From positions 1-47,846 of the forward strand of contig JAFZLJ010000157.1 of assembly GCA_017551545.1 (NCBI GenBank): DNA of 47,846 nt, given 5' to 3'. The stretch comes from Treponema sp. (lineage in GTDB: Bacteria > Spirochaetota > Spirochaetia > Treponematales > Treponemataceae). Shown piece after piece: positions 6,754 through 15,392 of the stretch. The notes below the pieces were generated by a model. The model was given only the letters and a program-made list of their open reading frames with translations. It ran no database searches and had not been told where the DNA came from. How positions within the stretch are numbered: position 1 is the first letter of the stretch; each line of letters opens with the position of its first letter. A program made the translations under genes and the position numbers.

Positions 6754-7885
6754 TCAAATGCTTTTTGTAAGGAACTGAAAGCGGTCGGTCATTACGCAAG
6801 CTTGGTGATTTTGGTTCATCAAGACGATAGCAGAAGCTTTCACCATCTTCCTTCTCAAAGAGATATGTACGATAGCGGCCAAGAATATCCATGATATCTG
6901 CGTTATGTGTCGTAAAAAGAATCTGTGCGTGTTTTGGATTGTTTTCTGCTTTTATAAACCAATCCAAAATGTAAGGAAGAATATCTGGATGTAAGTTAAT
7001 ATCAAACTCATCAAGAACAAGAACTCCGCCAGAATTTAATACTTCAAAATAATTATTTAATTTACAGAATAAAGCCTGTGTACCACGAGACTCTTCTCCA
7101 AAAGCCATTGCGTGAGTTTTGTTATCTGGAAGCGAATGATAGAAAATAGGATATGCATTCAGTTGCCCCATTTCGTTCAATCGTGTTTTTATTTCAATTT
7201 CCTTAATACCCGTATCAAAAAACTTTATTTTCTCAACAGTAAATTTTAATTCTTCCGGATGTGTATAGTAATAATTTGTAAGACCTTGTGGATCATTTTC
7301 TCCACGGTCACTAATTCCATAATAAGTTACATTGATTGCTGTTTTGAAAAAGAAGTCATAAATGTCAGAAATTTCTGGAAGATTGTATTGTTTTAATGTT
7401 CCGATAAAAGAGGCGTTATCTCTAAAAAGAATATCTTTATGACCTTTGTATAAAGTGTTTTTAGTAATTTCATTTCCTTCGCGAACAAAGATTTCTGTTT
7501 CACGGGAACCTTCTTCATTTTTCTTTCTGAAAAGTCTTTCTGTTATAACAGCTTTTTTAGAGGTGGTTAATTCATAGCGATAGTAAATCTCATTTGCAAG
7601 AAATTCTGCATAGAATTCGGCAGGTTCCTCATTATGGAAAAAGGAATCGAACATTATTGGCCTATCTGGCGTATTTGAAAAACTGTAGCGCACAAAATCA
7701 TAAATAAAAGAATAAACTTTAAGTGCATTTGTTTTACCAGAAGCGTTTGCTCCTTTAAAACACATCGCTGTACTGGCAGGAAGTCCCATAGAAACATCAG
7801 AAGGAACTCCTTCTCCAAGAGACAAATCAATTTGCATCCAATCCTTAAAACACCAGCAGTTTCTACCACCAAATCCTAAAAGCAT
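6716..7885 (-). CDS. AAA/SMC-type ATPase (COG1106, RloA-like)
   Basis: A 389-residue ATP-binding protein of the SMC/ABC-like COG1106 group. Walker A is GANASGKT (45-52), a signature-like ESRGTQ is at 265-270, Walker B is VLVLDEFD (288-295) followed by the NLHPD loop, and TTHN (325-328) supplies the switch histidine. The insert between them is short, without the long coiled coil of true SMC proteins and without a TOPRIM domain, so it is not a full OLD nuclease. Relatives occur inside type I restriction loci, where one was named RloA, and in phage-defence pairs. It has its own promoter (7902-7930) and AGAGG before the ATG, and overlaps its small partner gene. Confidence 0.85.
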   Translation of the reverse strand: MLLGFGGRNCWCFKDWMQIDLSLGEGVPSDVSMGLPASTAMCFKGANASGKTNALKVYSFIYDFVRYSFSNTPDRPIMFDSFFHNEEPAEFYAEFLANEIYYRYELTTSKKAVITERLFRKKNEEGSRETEIFVREGNEITKNTLYKGHKDILFRDNASFIGTLKQYNLPEISDIYDFFFKTAINVTYYGISDRGENDPQGLTNYYYTHPEELKFTVEKIKFFDTGIKEIEIKTRLNEMGQLNAYPIFYHSLPDNKTHAMAFGEESRGTQALFCKLNNYFEVLNSGGVLVLDEFDINLHPDILPYILDWFIKAENNPKHAQILFTTHNADIMDILGRYRTYLFEKEDGESFCYRLDEPKSPSLRNDRPLSVPYKKHLIGGFPKIGTKEE

Positions 7886-7901
7886 AGTTACCTCTACTAA
7901 A

Positions 7902-7930
7902 AAGATAACCTAACTCAATATATTTGTCAA
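7902..7930 (-). promoter_or_regulatory. Promoter for the ATPase-partner-hsdM block
   Basis: On the minus strand TTGACA (7930-7925), a 17-base spacer and TATCTT (7907-7902), 17 bases ahead of the ATG with AGAGG between. It lies in the gap between the deaminase-like gene and the ATPase, so hsdM can be made independently of hsdR. Confidence 0.7.
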
Positions 7931-7971
7931 GTTTTGACATTCTTAATCTTTTAATATCTGTTTTTGAAAAT

Positions 7972-9303
7972 TTAAGGATTTGTATGCTTGCATAAAAAAA
8001 TGCCTTTCTCAAGAACAATTTCATATTCCTTTTGAGAGAAATCGGTAACAGAAATATAATTAACGGGCCTCTTGTATGTAACAAAAGAATGAATCGTCGT
8101 ATATTGCTGATATAAAGCTGGTAAACATCGATTACAAGGTGAAAAGAATACAAACATATTAAATTGAGTTAGATTTGGATACAGTCCTAGTATTTTTCTC
8201 TCGCAACAACTATATAAATCCTTGTTTTTTTTCTCATCTTTATATTCTATAGAAGATGGTAATAATGCGTATCCTGTATCAATTTCATCGATATACCTTT
8301 TAACAGAATCCGAAAAATAACAATATTTTGCTTTTCCATAAAATAAATTATTGTTTACCTCTGTTATAAATTTTTGAAGTTCTTGATTAATAATTGTTCC
8401 TTTCGAATTTGCACAATCTTTACATCCGCTAAAGGAAAAGTAAATATCACCATTTTTTTCTAAAATGGCACAACATCTATGTTCATTTTTACGAAAATTT
8501 TTAAGCGTATCCGAATAAATTAAATTACAATACTGTTCAATCATGTCTTTTAGCAAATTCATATTTTGTGTAGCAGGTTTCTGAGAAAGTACTCTCAGAA
8601 TTTCTGCTAATGCATATTGGCAGGTATCTTCAATTTTGTGTTGGATTTTACTTTGTTGGTTGCCTGAAGATATGACAATTTGACAGATTTGTTTAGTTGT
8701 ACAATTACATTTTAAAAGAGTATTTATGTTGGAAAAAATTGAATAGACATTTTGCTTATTTAAATATTTATAAATATGCATGAAACAATCTTCTACAAAC
8801 AATTTTAATTCATTGAATGATTTTATATTAAAGTTATGTTGCTGTTTTATGAGTTGTGTAAATCCAATTATCGCATAAAGATTATTCCTTATGATTTTTT
8901 GATGAAAACACTTTATATCAATCATTTCTATCTTTTCTAAGAAGGAATTTGTATTATGTTCTGAGAAATCAGCTAATAAATCCTGTATTAAATTAGAAAA
9001 AAGAGTCAGATTATTAATTTGATTTTTATCACGATAAAAAGAAATTGACTGTGAGAAAGATTCATCTGAATAATTAGAAACCCAATCCAAAATATGTAAA
9101 ACAGTTGTGCCTACATAGGAAAGTTTAGCGTAATCAGATAATATTTCATCATTAATTTTTTCAATAACGAGTGAATGTTTATAAAGCAAACATACAGGTG
9201 CCAAATCTAATAAATAATCCAATTTATCATATTCAAAATCTGAATTGTCTTTTGATTCATTCTTAAAAGTTTTCTCATTAATTTTTATTTCATATTCTAA
9301 CAT
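7972..9303 (-). CDS. Deaminase-fold protein embedded in the hsd locus
   Basis: A 443-residue AT-rich gene not assigned to a named family. Residues 1-265 are alpha-helical with scattered cysteines. From about 276 the pattern is that of a cytidine-deaminase-like fold: strands HRCCAILEKNGDIYFSFSG (276-293), a later helix with C-x-E (C366, E368 in SCCERKI), then a strand and P-C-x-x-C (FFSPCNRC, C390 and C393). In the family the Cys or His and two Cys bind zinc and the Glu shuttles protons. Substrate (free nucleotide, DNA, RNA or none) cannot be told. A GCKDC pair at 293-297 is an extra possible metal site. The ATG is 3 bases after the hsdS stop, so it is co-translated with hsdS. It may be a defence effector; that is inference. 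Confidence 0.7.
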   Translation of the reverse strand: MLEYEIKINEKTFKNESKDNSDFEYDKLDYLLDLAPVCLLYKHSLVIEKINDEILSDYAKLSYVGTTVLHILDWVSNYSDESFSQSISFYRDKNQINNLTLFSNLIQDLLADFSEHNTNSFLEKIEMIDIKCFHQKIIRNNLYAIIGFTQLIKQQHNFNIKSFNELKLFVEDCFMHIYKYLNKQNVYSIFSNINTLLKCNCTTKQICQIVISSGNQQSKIQHKIEDTCQYALAEILRVLSQKPATQNMNLLKDMIEQYCNLIYSDTLKNFRKNEHRCCAILEKNGDIYFSFSGCKDCANSKGTIINQELQKFITEVNNNLFYGKAKYCYFSDSVKRYIDEIDTGYALLPSSIEYKDEKKNKDLYSCCERKILGLYPNLTQFNMFVFFSPCNRCLPALYQQYTTIHSFVTYKRPVNYISVTDFSQKEYEIVLEKGIFLCKHTNP

Positions 9304-9306
9304 TTT

Positions 9307-10530
9307 TTACTTTACCTCAATTTGTCCATTCATTAAGAGTGGAAGAAGATAGTTGCGGATATTTGTGAGTTCGTCATTTTCTTTCTGATTTTCCCATATC
9401 TGATTCTGTAATGGACCATAAAAAGCATTAAAAGATTCTAATAGTGTATTGTTATTTGGAATTGGAATTGGCATTGACATAATGTGCTTTTTATCTCCTC
9501 TTGGCATTTTGCTTCCTTTTGCACCTTTCATTACATAATCAAAAAAATCATCTCTCCATAAAAAACGATAAAGAAAAAAATTATAAATAGATTTTTTTGC
9601 CTTTATACATAAAACATCGTTAGAACACATACCAGTTGTATTCGATAACCAGATTTTTTTGAAATATGGTCGGATATTTGCAATTAAAATATCATATTCT
9701 TCATATTTTAAAACATTACCATAAGTAGGAATAAATTCGGCTTTTGTAACACCTTGCTTGTTAGGAAGAATATTATCTGTTGTGATATAGTTCTGGAGAT
9801 TTTCAACACCTGTCGTTTCTGTTAAAAAATAAGCTATATCGCTTAGTTTACCAACTTCCCATCCAACAGGAATTTCTCTTTTTAGAGCTTCGTTGTAGAC
9901 CATCTGGCCGCCGCTGGTTTTGTAGGGGTTGCCGTTTTTGTCTGGGAAGTCGAACTGGGTAAACCAATAGTCATAAACAGTTTTTGCCATGTTTTCCAAT
10001 TCGGTATTTGTTTTATTGTTCAGAGCAATTTTGTCATCTATACAGGAAAGCACATCTGCGATTTTCTTTTGAGTTAGGAGGTCTGGAATATCTATTTCAT
10101 AATTCTCCATGGAATCTTTTGAAACTTCTTTAAAAGTAGTTCCACTTCCAAGTGCCTCAATCTGTGGCATATGGTGTTTTATGAAATAATACATGTAATT
10201 TGTGTCTGCGAGATTCTTGTTAAGAATTAGACTTTTAAAACCTTGATTTGTACAACATTCATTTTTATTTATAGAAAGAAGTCCTATTGGGGCACGACTA
10301 GACATTATGATGTTATCAGGCGGAATCATTTTTGTTCCACAACTATCATATCCCTTTTTTGTGATATTTCTTTCACCCCGATAAATATATTTTGTTCTTT
10401 GGTCAGATAAATCCTTTGGAGTTAACCAAATAATATCACCGTCATAGTTATCATCTTCTTTTGTTGATGGAGTGGAGCCATTAATAACTTCTGAGATTTC
10501 TTTTATTTTATAATGATTCGTGTGCAACAA
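9307..10530 (-). CDS. hsdS: Type I specificity subunit HsdS
   Basis: A 407-residue specificity subunit with two target-recognition domains, each followed by a conserved helix. TRD1 is about residues 5-155 (YKIKEISEVINGSTPSTKED start), the first spacer helix is 158-200 (KKIADVLSCIDDKIALNNK), TRD2 is about 220-370 (VGWEVGKLSDIAYFLTE start) and the second helix is the last 35 residues. Both halves look intact, so it should define a bipartite DNA target. It begins with TTG (10530, or the next TTG) behind TTAAGGA. The target cannot be read from sequence. No inverted second hsdS or recombinase is nearby, so no sign of shufflon-type switching. Confidence 0.9.
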   Translation of the reverse strand: MLHTNHYKIKEISEVINGSTPSTKEDDNYDGDIIWLTPKDLSDQRTKYIYRGERNITKKGYDSCGTKMIPPDNIIMSSRAPIGLLSINKNECCTNQGFKSLILNKNLADTNYMYYFIKHHMPQIEALGSGTTFKEVSKDSMENYEIDIPDLLTQKKIADVLSCIDDKIALNNKTNTELENMAKTVYDYWFTQFDFPDKNGNPYKTSGGQMVYNEALKREIPVGWEVGKLSDIAYFLTETTGVENLQNYITTDNILPNKQGVTKAEFIPTYGNVLKYEEYDILIANIRPYFKKIWLSNTTGMCSNDVLCIKAKKSIYNFFLYRFLWRDDFFDYVMKGAKGSKMPRGDKKHIMSMPIPIPNNNTLLESFNAFYGPLQNQIWENQKENDELTNIRNYLLPLLMNGQIEVK

Positions 10531-10546
10531 TTCTTAAGTCCTTAAT

Positions 10547-11314
10547 TTAAAAATCATTTTGAATTTGTTCTAGGGATATGAGTTTAGTACATAATTCAGG
10601 GGTCTTTATACCTATATTGTTAAGAAAAACAAGCATATCATGGATTTCAGATTTCTTATTTACTATTATATACGTAATATCCGTTTCCTCAAATGAAAGA
10701 AAATGTTTTTTCGCGATACTATTATACTTTCGTTTATGTGCTTCATATTCGGTTTTCTGTAATAACAGTTTAAGTTCAGAATCAGACTCTAATTCATTTT
10801 CTGATGGAACATATCTCCATTCTCGTTCATTATAAAAAACATAATCAGGAGGAATCTTCCCAACCTTAGAAGAAATATTTTTATAATTCTTTATATATCC
10901 AAGTAATCCTTCGTATTGTTTCATCAGCTTATTTGATCTATGAGAAATAGCATCATCACTAGCATAATTACATATTGAACTACTCAAATATTCAATAGCA
11001 TTGAGAATTCTTGTAGCTTTTGATTTAGAATCAAAATACAATACTGGGTTTAATCCTTTTTCCATTGCCCATATTTTAGATAAGCCAATTCCATAACATC
11101 CATATTCATTTGTTAATTTTGAAACTTCAGTAAAAGGAATATCGCAAAAGCAAACCATTGGTACAGCTATTTCAAACTGTGCATTTTCAACTTTATTCTC
11201 TTCTCGTATATAATCTGTACAATAACCTAAATGAAATTTTCTTTCTTTAATGATTCCTTTAAGATTTTCCAAAGAACTTGTATAATGAATTACAGAATTG
11301 CTGCTTAGTGACAT
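10547..11314 (-). CDS. AbiGi-family abortive infection protein
   Basis: A 255-residue protein resembling the AbiGi family (PF10899). Family-like blocks are IHYTSSLENLKGIIKE at the N-terminus, VPMVCFCDIPFTEVSK (51-66), the YGIGLSKIWAMEKGLNPVLY segment (74-93) and NEREWRYVP (162-170). In the lactococcal AbiG system AbiGi is paired with the AbiGii toxin and is described as an antitoxin. No AbiGii-like nucleotidyltransferase lies next to it here, so it is either an orphan or works with another gene of the island. AAAGGAG precedes the ATG, and 17 bases separate it from the end of hsdR, so it is in the hsdR transcript. Confidence 0.7.
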   Translation of the reverse strand: MSLSSNSVIHYTSSLENLKGIIKERKFHLGYCTDYIREENKVENAQFEIAVPMVCFCDIPFTEVSKLTNEYGCYGIGLSKIWAMEKGLNPVLYFDSKSKATRILNAIEYLSSSICNYASDDAISHRSNKLMKQYEGLLGYIKNYKNISSKVGKIPPDYVFYNEREWRYVPSENELESDSELKLLLQKTEYEAHKRKYNSIAKKHFLSFEETDITYIIVNKKSEIHDMLVFLNNIGIKTPELCTKLISLEQIQNDF

Positions 11315-11331
11315 TTTTTAATCTCCTTTTT

Positions 11332-14300
11332 TTACATTCCCACCAGCTCGCCGGTGTATTCCTTTTTAATTATGTTAATCATCATCTTTGCTTGTGGCAA
11401 GGTGAATGAGACTTTTTGTTTCTGCAGTTCTGGAATTACAAAGCTTCCCAACTGGCTGTCGAAGTATGCTTCATTTGAAATTACATTCGAATTACTCAAA
11501 AGCAGATTATCTGTTTCATATTTAATATTCAACAATACCTGCTGAAGCATTGTATCACTTGGAATAATTGGCGGCGGATTTTCCTTTAGGCGTTTATGGA
11601 TTCGCATGAACTTTGGATCTCCGTTATATTTGTTACAAAGAGTCAGGTCTTTCTGATTTTTCTGATCCATTTTCTTTTTGAGTTCTTCAAGCTCTTTAAT
11701 GGACTTCTGCATATCATCTGCGGTAAGGTCTTCGATATTCTTTTTAGACATCACACGCTTAAGTTCTTCATAAAGCGAAATATATTCAGGATCTTTTGGA
11801 TCAAGATTTCGCAAGAATGCTTTTCGTGTTTTCTCAGCTGTTTCCTGCCACTTGTCTGCAATGGTCAATTCTTCTTCACCAATCTTTAAGAAGGTAAAAT
11901 TTATCTGATCTAGAGCGGTATTTAAGAGAGCTTGTGTATCTGTTGAATCTTTTATAGAATCGCTGAAGTTTTTATTGAAGATTGTTCGTTCAACTTCACT
12001 TGCAAGTGCTTTTACGCTTGTGATATCTATTTTCTGCAAAATCTGATCAAAGCCTTGTAAACGGGCTACATTGTAAAGAACTTTATAATCTTCTAAAGCT
12101 TTTCTGATTTTATTTAATTCATCTTTTTCAAGAATGTTTATACTCTGTGAGAAGGCTTCGATATCACTTGTGTCGTATGCAAAAAGAATGTCCTGAATCT
12201 CTGTAAGTCGTTTATCAATTTCTTCTGGATCTAAGAACAGCTGACTGTAATTATCAAACTCATCACCAAGTTCTTCTTTAAGTTCGTTGTAGTATTCCTG
12301 ATTTGCTTTATCAAACTCTTTACGGATATCTGCAAAATCTACAATGTAGCCGTAATGGAATTTTTTGTAAGGACGATTTACACGTGTGAGAGTCTGCAAA
12401 AGGCTATGGTCTTTTACTACACGGCCCAGATACATCTTTTTAAGACGTGGTGCATCAAAGCCTGTAAGAAGCATGTTGTAAACTACGAGGAAATCTATTT
12501 TGCCGGCTTTAAAGTCGTCCCTTTCTTTTTCGCGTGTATCTTTATCATCTACATCATGAAGAATAAGAACCTTTGTGATAGATTCGTATTTCTGTAATTC
12601 TTCAAAGATTGCTTTTGCCTGATCACTAGAATCTGCTACAATCATTGCACCGATTGTGTCATCACCCAGAGTTACTTTTGATTTTAAGAAATCTTCTACA
12701 ATATATTCGGTAAGAGGGGCAACATATTTTGGATGTGCAAATAAATCTTTTTTCTGAAGGCTGCCTTTTATTGTTTCAAGTTCATCTAACACTGAACGAA
12801 GTCTTGCCTTGTATGAAGTTTCAATTGCTTCGCGTATAAGACGAACTGTATATCCATCTTTAATAGAATTGTTATACCAGTATTTATGAATGTAAGGACC
12901 AAAAATATCTTTTGAATTGAAATGAATTGTTTTATTCTTTCCAGTCGCATCTACAACTTTTGAATTAAGAAGCGGTGTTCCTGTAAGTGCAATTAAAACT
13001 GCATTCTTATCTGAATTAAAAAGGTTTGCAAGAAATGAGCCAGCAGGATTATAGCTGCGGTGTGCTTCATCCATAAAATATACTCGCTGAACATCTATAT
13101 CATAATCATTTGGAGTTGCTATAGATTCTTCGCTGAACTTTTGAATGTTTACAACTGTAATTGTTGCTTCCCCATTTTTTGAAGTAGAAACCTTTGAAAT
13201 ATTATCCTTGAAATCTTCTTTTGAATTTACAACATCAACTTTTAAACCTCGGGCAATGAATTCATTTTTTGCCTGAGTCATGAGATCCAGACGGTCTACA
13301 ATAAAGAAGAAGCGAACAGGTTTTGTAAGGCCAGCATAATAATCTCTTAAGAACTGGGAAACAAAATATGCAAGAGCTGTTTTACCAGAACCTTGTGTAT
13401 GCCAGATAATTCCTTTTACCTGCTCAATTGACTTTTGTCTTGCATCTTCAATTTTTTCATGGATAGCTTTTGTTGCGAACATCTGCGGATAACGCATTAT
13501 GTGTTTTTCAAGATGTGTAATTCCATTTTTATCAGTTCGTTCTACATAAGCAATTCCGTATTGCAACAAGAAGAGAAGTCGCTCAGGATTACATAAGGAA
13601 GTGATAATTCTGTTTGTTGGTGTAAATGGAGATTTATCTTTTTCGTAGAAAGTTTGCCCCATTATTTCGGGATGGTTGTTATCTTTTAGAATTAGTATTT
13701 CATTTTCTTCATCTTTTGCATCCACAGGTTTAATAAATGTTGCTTTTAGATAATTTTCATCTTCTTCTCGGAAATGATTGAAGAATGGTTTTTCATAACT
13801 TGCTGTTGCATAGAAAGCACCAAAAAGATTATCAAGGTCATCATCGTCATACTCCATGTTGTTTGAAAAAATCATCAGTTGAGTAATATTGATGAACTTG
13901 CGGAAGGTTTTATTTTGTTGCCTTTTTGTCATTCTATCGAATTCAGCTTTTATGCCTTCCTTATTGTTTGGCTTTTTTACTTCAATAAATACAAGTGGAA
14001 TTCCGTTTATTAAGAGAGTAATGTCTGGGCGGAAATTATCTTCACTTTCAGGCTTTTGATATGTAAGTTCAGTTACTACATTATAAGTATTGTTTTCCGG
14101 GTGTTCAAAATCTATGAGTTTTATTTTGTTAGGACAACCGTCTACGTCAATTCCATTTATGAGATAATAATAAAACTTACGTCCTAAATCATCATTGCTA
14201 AGAGAATCTGAAAGTTTATGAATTGCCTTTTCAACTCCTAATGATTGAGAAAGGAATTCCAGCACAAGTTCTGCAGAAGATTTATCATATTCGGCTTCAT

Positions 14301-14475
14301 TTATAACAGAAATAGATTCTTTAAAAATATCCAGGAATATATTCGTTTCTGCGTCAATCTTTTTACCATCATTAAGATACTCTTTGAGAGAAATATATTT
14401 GTATCCTAATCTTGTTGTATGAAACAAGGCAGGTAATTTTACACGAGTATCTTCTGTTGGTTTGATTCCGCTCAT
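11332..14475 (-). CDS. hsdR: Type I restriction subunit HsdR
   Basis: A 1047-residue motor-nuclease subunit. The N-terminal nuclease domain has the PD-(D/E)xK core: D151 in RPDITLL and E165-x-K167 in FIEVKK. The translocase follows: Walker A TQGSGKT (about 360-366), DEAH at 469-472, the ALTGTPL motif III at about 496-502, and later helicase motifs (FLVVYNMLLTGFDAP, then QTLTRVNRPYK). The C-terminal third is helical and binds the methylase core. Everything needed for cleavage looks intact. It is the first gene of the minus-strand run. No Shine-Dalgarno precedes the ATG; an extended -10 box sits six bases before it, so the message may be leaderless. Confidence 0.95.
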   Translation of the reverse strand: MSGIKPTEDTRVKLPALFHTTRLGYKYISLKEYLNDGKKIDAETNIFLDIFKESISVINEAEYDKSSAELVLEFLSQSLGVEKAIHKLSDSLSNDDLGRKFYYYLINGIDVDGCPNKIKLIDFEHPENNTYNVVTELTYQKPESEDNFRPDITLLINGIPLVFIEVKKPNNKEGIKAEFDRMTKRQQNKTFRKFINITQLMIFSNNMEYDDDDLDNLFGAFYATASYEKPFFNHFREEDENYLKATFIKPVDAKDEENEILILKDNNHPEIMGQTFYEKDKSPFTPTNRIITSLCNPERLLFLLQYGIAYVERTDKNGITHLEKHIMRYPQMFATKAIHEKIEDARQKSIEQVKGIIWHTQGSGKTALAYFVSQFLRDYYAGLTKPVRFFFIVDRLDLMTQAKNEFIARGLKVDVVNSKEDFKDNISKVSTSKNGEATITVVNIQKFSEESIATPNDYDIDVQRVYFMDEAHRSYNPAGSFLANLFNSDKNAVLIALTGTPLLNSKVVDATGKNKTIHFNSKDIFGPYIHKYWYNNSIKDGYTVRLIREAIETSYKARLRSVLDELETIKGSLQKKDLFAHPKYVAPLTEYIVEDFLKSKVTLGDDTIGAMIVADSSDQAKAIFEELQKYESITKVLILHDVDDKDTREKERDDFKAGKIDFLVVYNMLLTGFDAPRLKKMYLGRVVKDHSLLQTLTRVNRPYKKFHYGYIVDFADIRKEFDKANQEYYNELKEELGDEFDNYSQLFLDPEEIDKRLTEIQDILFAYDTSDIEAFSQSINILEKDELNKIRKALEDYKVLYNVARLQGFDQILQKIDITSVKALASEVERTIFNKNFSDSIKDSTDTQALLNTALDQINFTFLKIGEEELTIADKWQETAEKTRKAFLRNLDPKDPEYISLYEELKRVMSKKNIEDLTADDMQKSIKELEELKKKMDQKNQKDLTLCNKYNGDPKFMRIHKRLKENPPPIIPSDTMLQQVLLNIKYETDNLLLSNSNVISNEAYFDSQLGSFVIPELQKQKVSFTLPQAKMMINIIKKEYTGELVGM

Positions 14476-14481
14476 ATAATG

Positions 14482-14490
14482 ATTATAGCA
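14482..14490 (-). promoter_or_regulatory. Extended -10 promoter of hsdR, leaderless geometry
   Basis: On the minus strand TGCTATAAT (14490-14482), a TGn-extended -10. Six bases then the ATG at 14475, so the expected start of transcription falls on or next to the start codon. No good -35 box is visible. Confidence 0.6.
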
Positions 14491-14518
14491 TATTTTTTGA
14501 GATTTTTGTATCTGAGAT

Positions 14519-14667
14519 TTTACAGTGACTTTACTGTGACATATTTTTCTCCGAACTTTTATCTTTCTCCGAACCTTTTCTCCAAACTTTTTTGACCACC
14601 TTTTCTGACCACTTTTTTATTTTTCTGACCACCTCTACTGTTTATTTACAGTTATCTTTACAGTAAT
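14519..14667. repeat. Array of repeated words upstream of hsdR
   Basis: Read on the plus strand: TTTACAGTGAC and TTTACTGTGAC; then three copies of TTTCTCCGAAC or close variants (about 14546, 14565, 14577); then three copies of TGACCAC (14593, 14606, 14626); then ACTGT, TTTACAGT and TTTACAGTAA. The ACTGT/ACAGT words bracket the two triple sets. It has no coding potential and lies between the divergent promoters of hsdR and the lipoprotein gene. Confidence 0.7.
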
Positions 14668-14710
14668 CTTTGCTATTTCCCATCTTCTTCCCCTCCCCCC
14701 ACAAATGCAT

Positions 14711-14716
14711 TATAAT
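14711..14716 (+). promoter_or_regulatory. -10 box of the C39-like lipoprotein gene
   Basis: TATAAT exactly six bases before the ATG at 14723, with no Shine-Dalgarno (the intervening bases are AACCCC). An interrupted C tract, CCCCTCCCCCC, at 14690-14700 occupies the -35 to -10 spacer. Confidence 0.6.
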
Positions 14717-14722
14717 AACCCC

Positions 14723-15373
14723 ATGAAAAAATCAGGAAAATTTATACTTATGCTCATAATTACCTCGCTTTTTGCCACCAGCTGCAGTAAATCTACTACC
14801 GGCCAACCCTACGCCACTCAAAAAGACAACGCCTGGTCGCGGAATGCGTGCGGGGCTTTTTCTATGGCCTATTATCTTGCGGAAACGAATCAGATTTCTA
14901 GCTCTGATGTTGCAAAGACTGCTAAAAAAATATATAAGAAAATTAAGTTTGACCCTTCGGCCGGATTTGGCGACTATAGTGATCCTTTTAAAATAATCAG
15001 GGAAAGTGCTCAGTATGCGGGGACCGTTTCTTTTAAAATGAATCTTTCGGCCCCTCAGACTCCTGGGGAAAAGCTTATGAAAATGCTTTTTGATTATGTG
15101 GGGGCTGATGGTTCGCAGTTTGAAGACATAACAGACCTTGGCACTGCGCTTGCGCAAGATGAATATGTAATTGAAATTGTTGTTCCGCGTGCTGGTGTTG
15201 ATCTGGCATCTCCTATGAATAATCCGCTTCATTATGTTCTTACTTACTGGAAGGATGGTACTTTGTATACGCTGGACCCGGCGCGGGGAAAAGAAGAGCC
15301 TAGACAGAACTTTATTGATGGCACTACAACTAAATGGAGCTTTTGCAACAGCGGGATTTTCCTGAAGAAATAA
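14723..15373 (+). CDS. Lipoprotein with C39-like cysteine peptidase fold
   Basis: A 216-residue lipoprotein. The signal peptide ends in the lipobox FATSC (C21). The mature part resembles papain/C39-type domains: a Cys at the start of a helix in NACGAFSMAYYL (C43), a His in NPLHYVLTYW (H170), and an Asp in YTLDPARG (D185), the order expected for the catalytic triad of the BtrH/C39_2 group. Processing of a peptide or a cell-wall bond is possible; no substrate is indicated. The start at 14723 gives the clean signal peptide, and an upstream ATG at 14705 overlaps the -10 box. It is divergent from hsdR and may have nothing to do with restriction. Confidence 0.65.
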   Translation: MKKSGKFILMLIITSLFATSCSKSTTGQPYATQKDNAWSRNACGAFSMAYYLAETNQISSSDVAKTAKKIYKKIKFDPSAGFGDYSDPFKIIRESAQYAGTVSFKMNLSAPQTPGEKLMKMLFDYVGADGSQFEDITDLGTALAQDEYVIEIVVPRAGVDLASPMNNPLHYVLTYWKDGTLYTLDPARGKEEPRQNFIDGTTTKWSFCNSGIFLKK

Positions 15374-15392
15374 AGATTTGCGGAGTACTTTT

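Noticed and set aside
4549..14723. Prophage or integrative element carrying the restriction island
   Set aside because: No integrase, attachment-site repeat, phage structural gene or tRNA flanks it.
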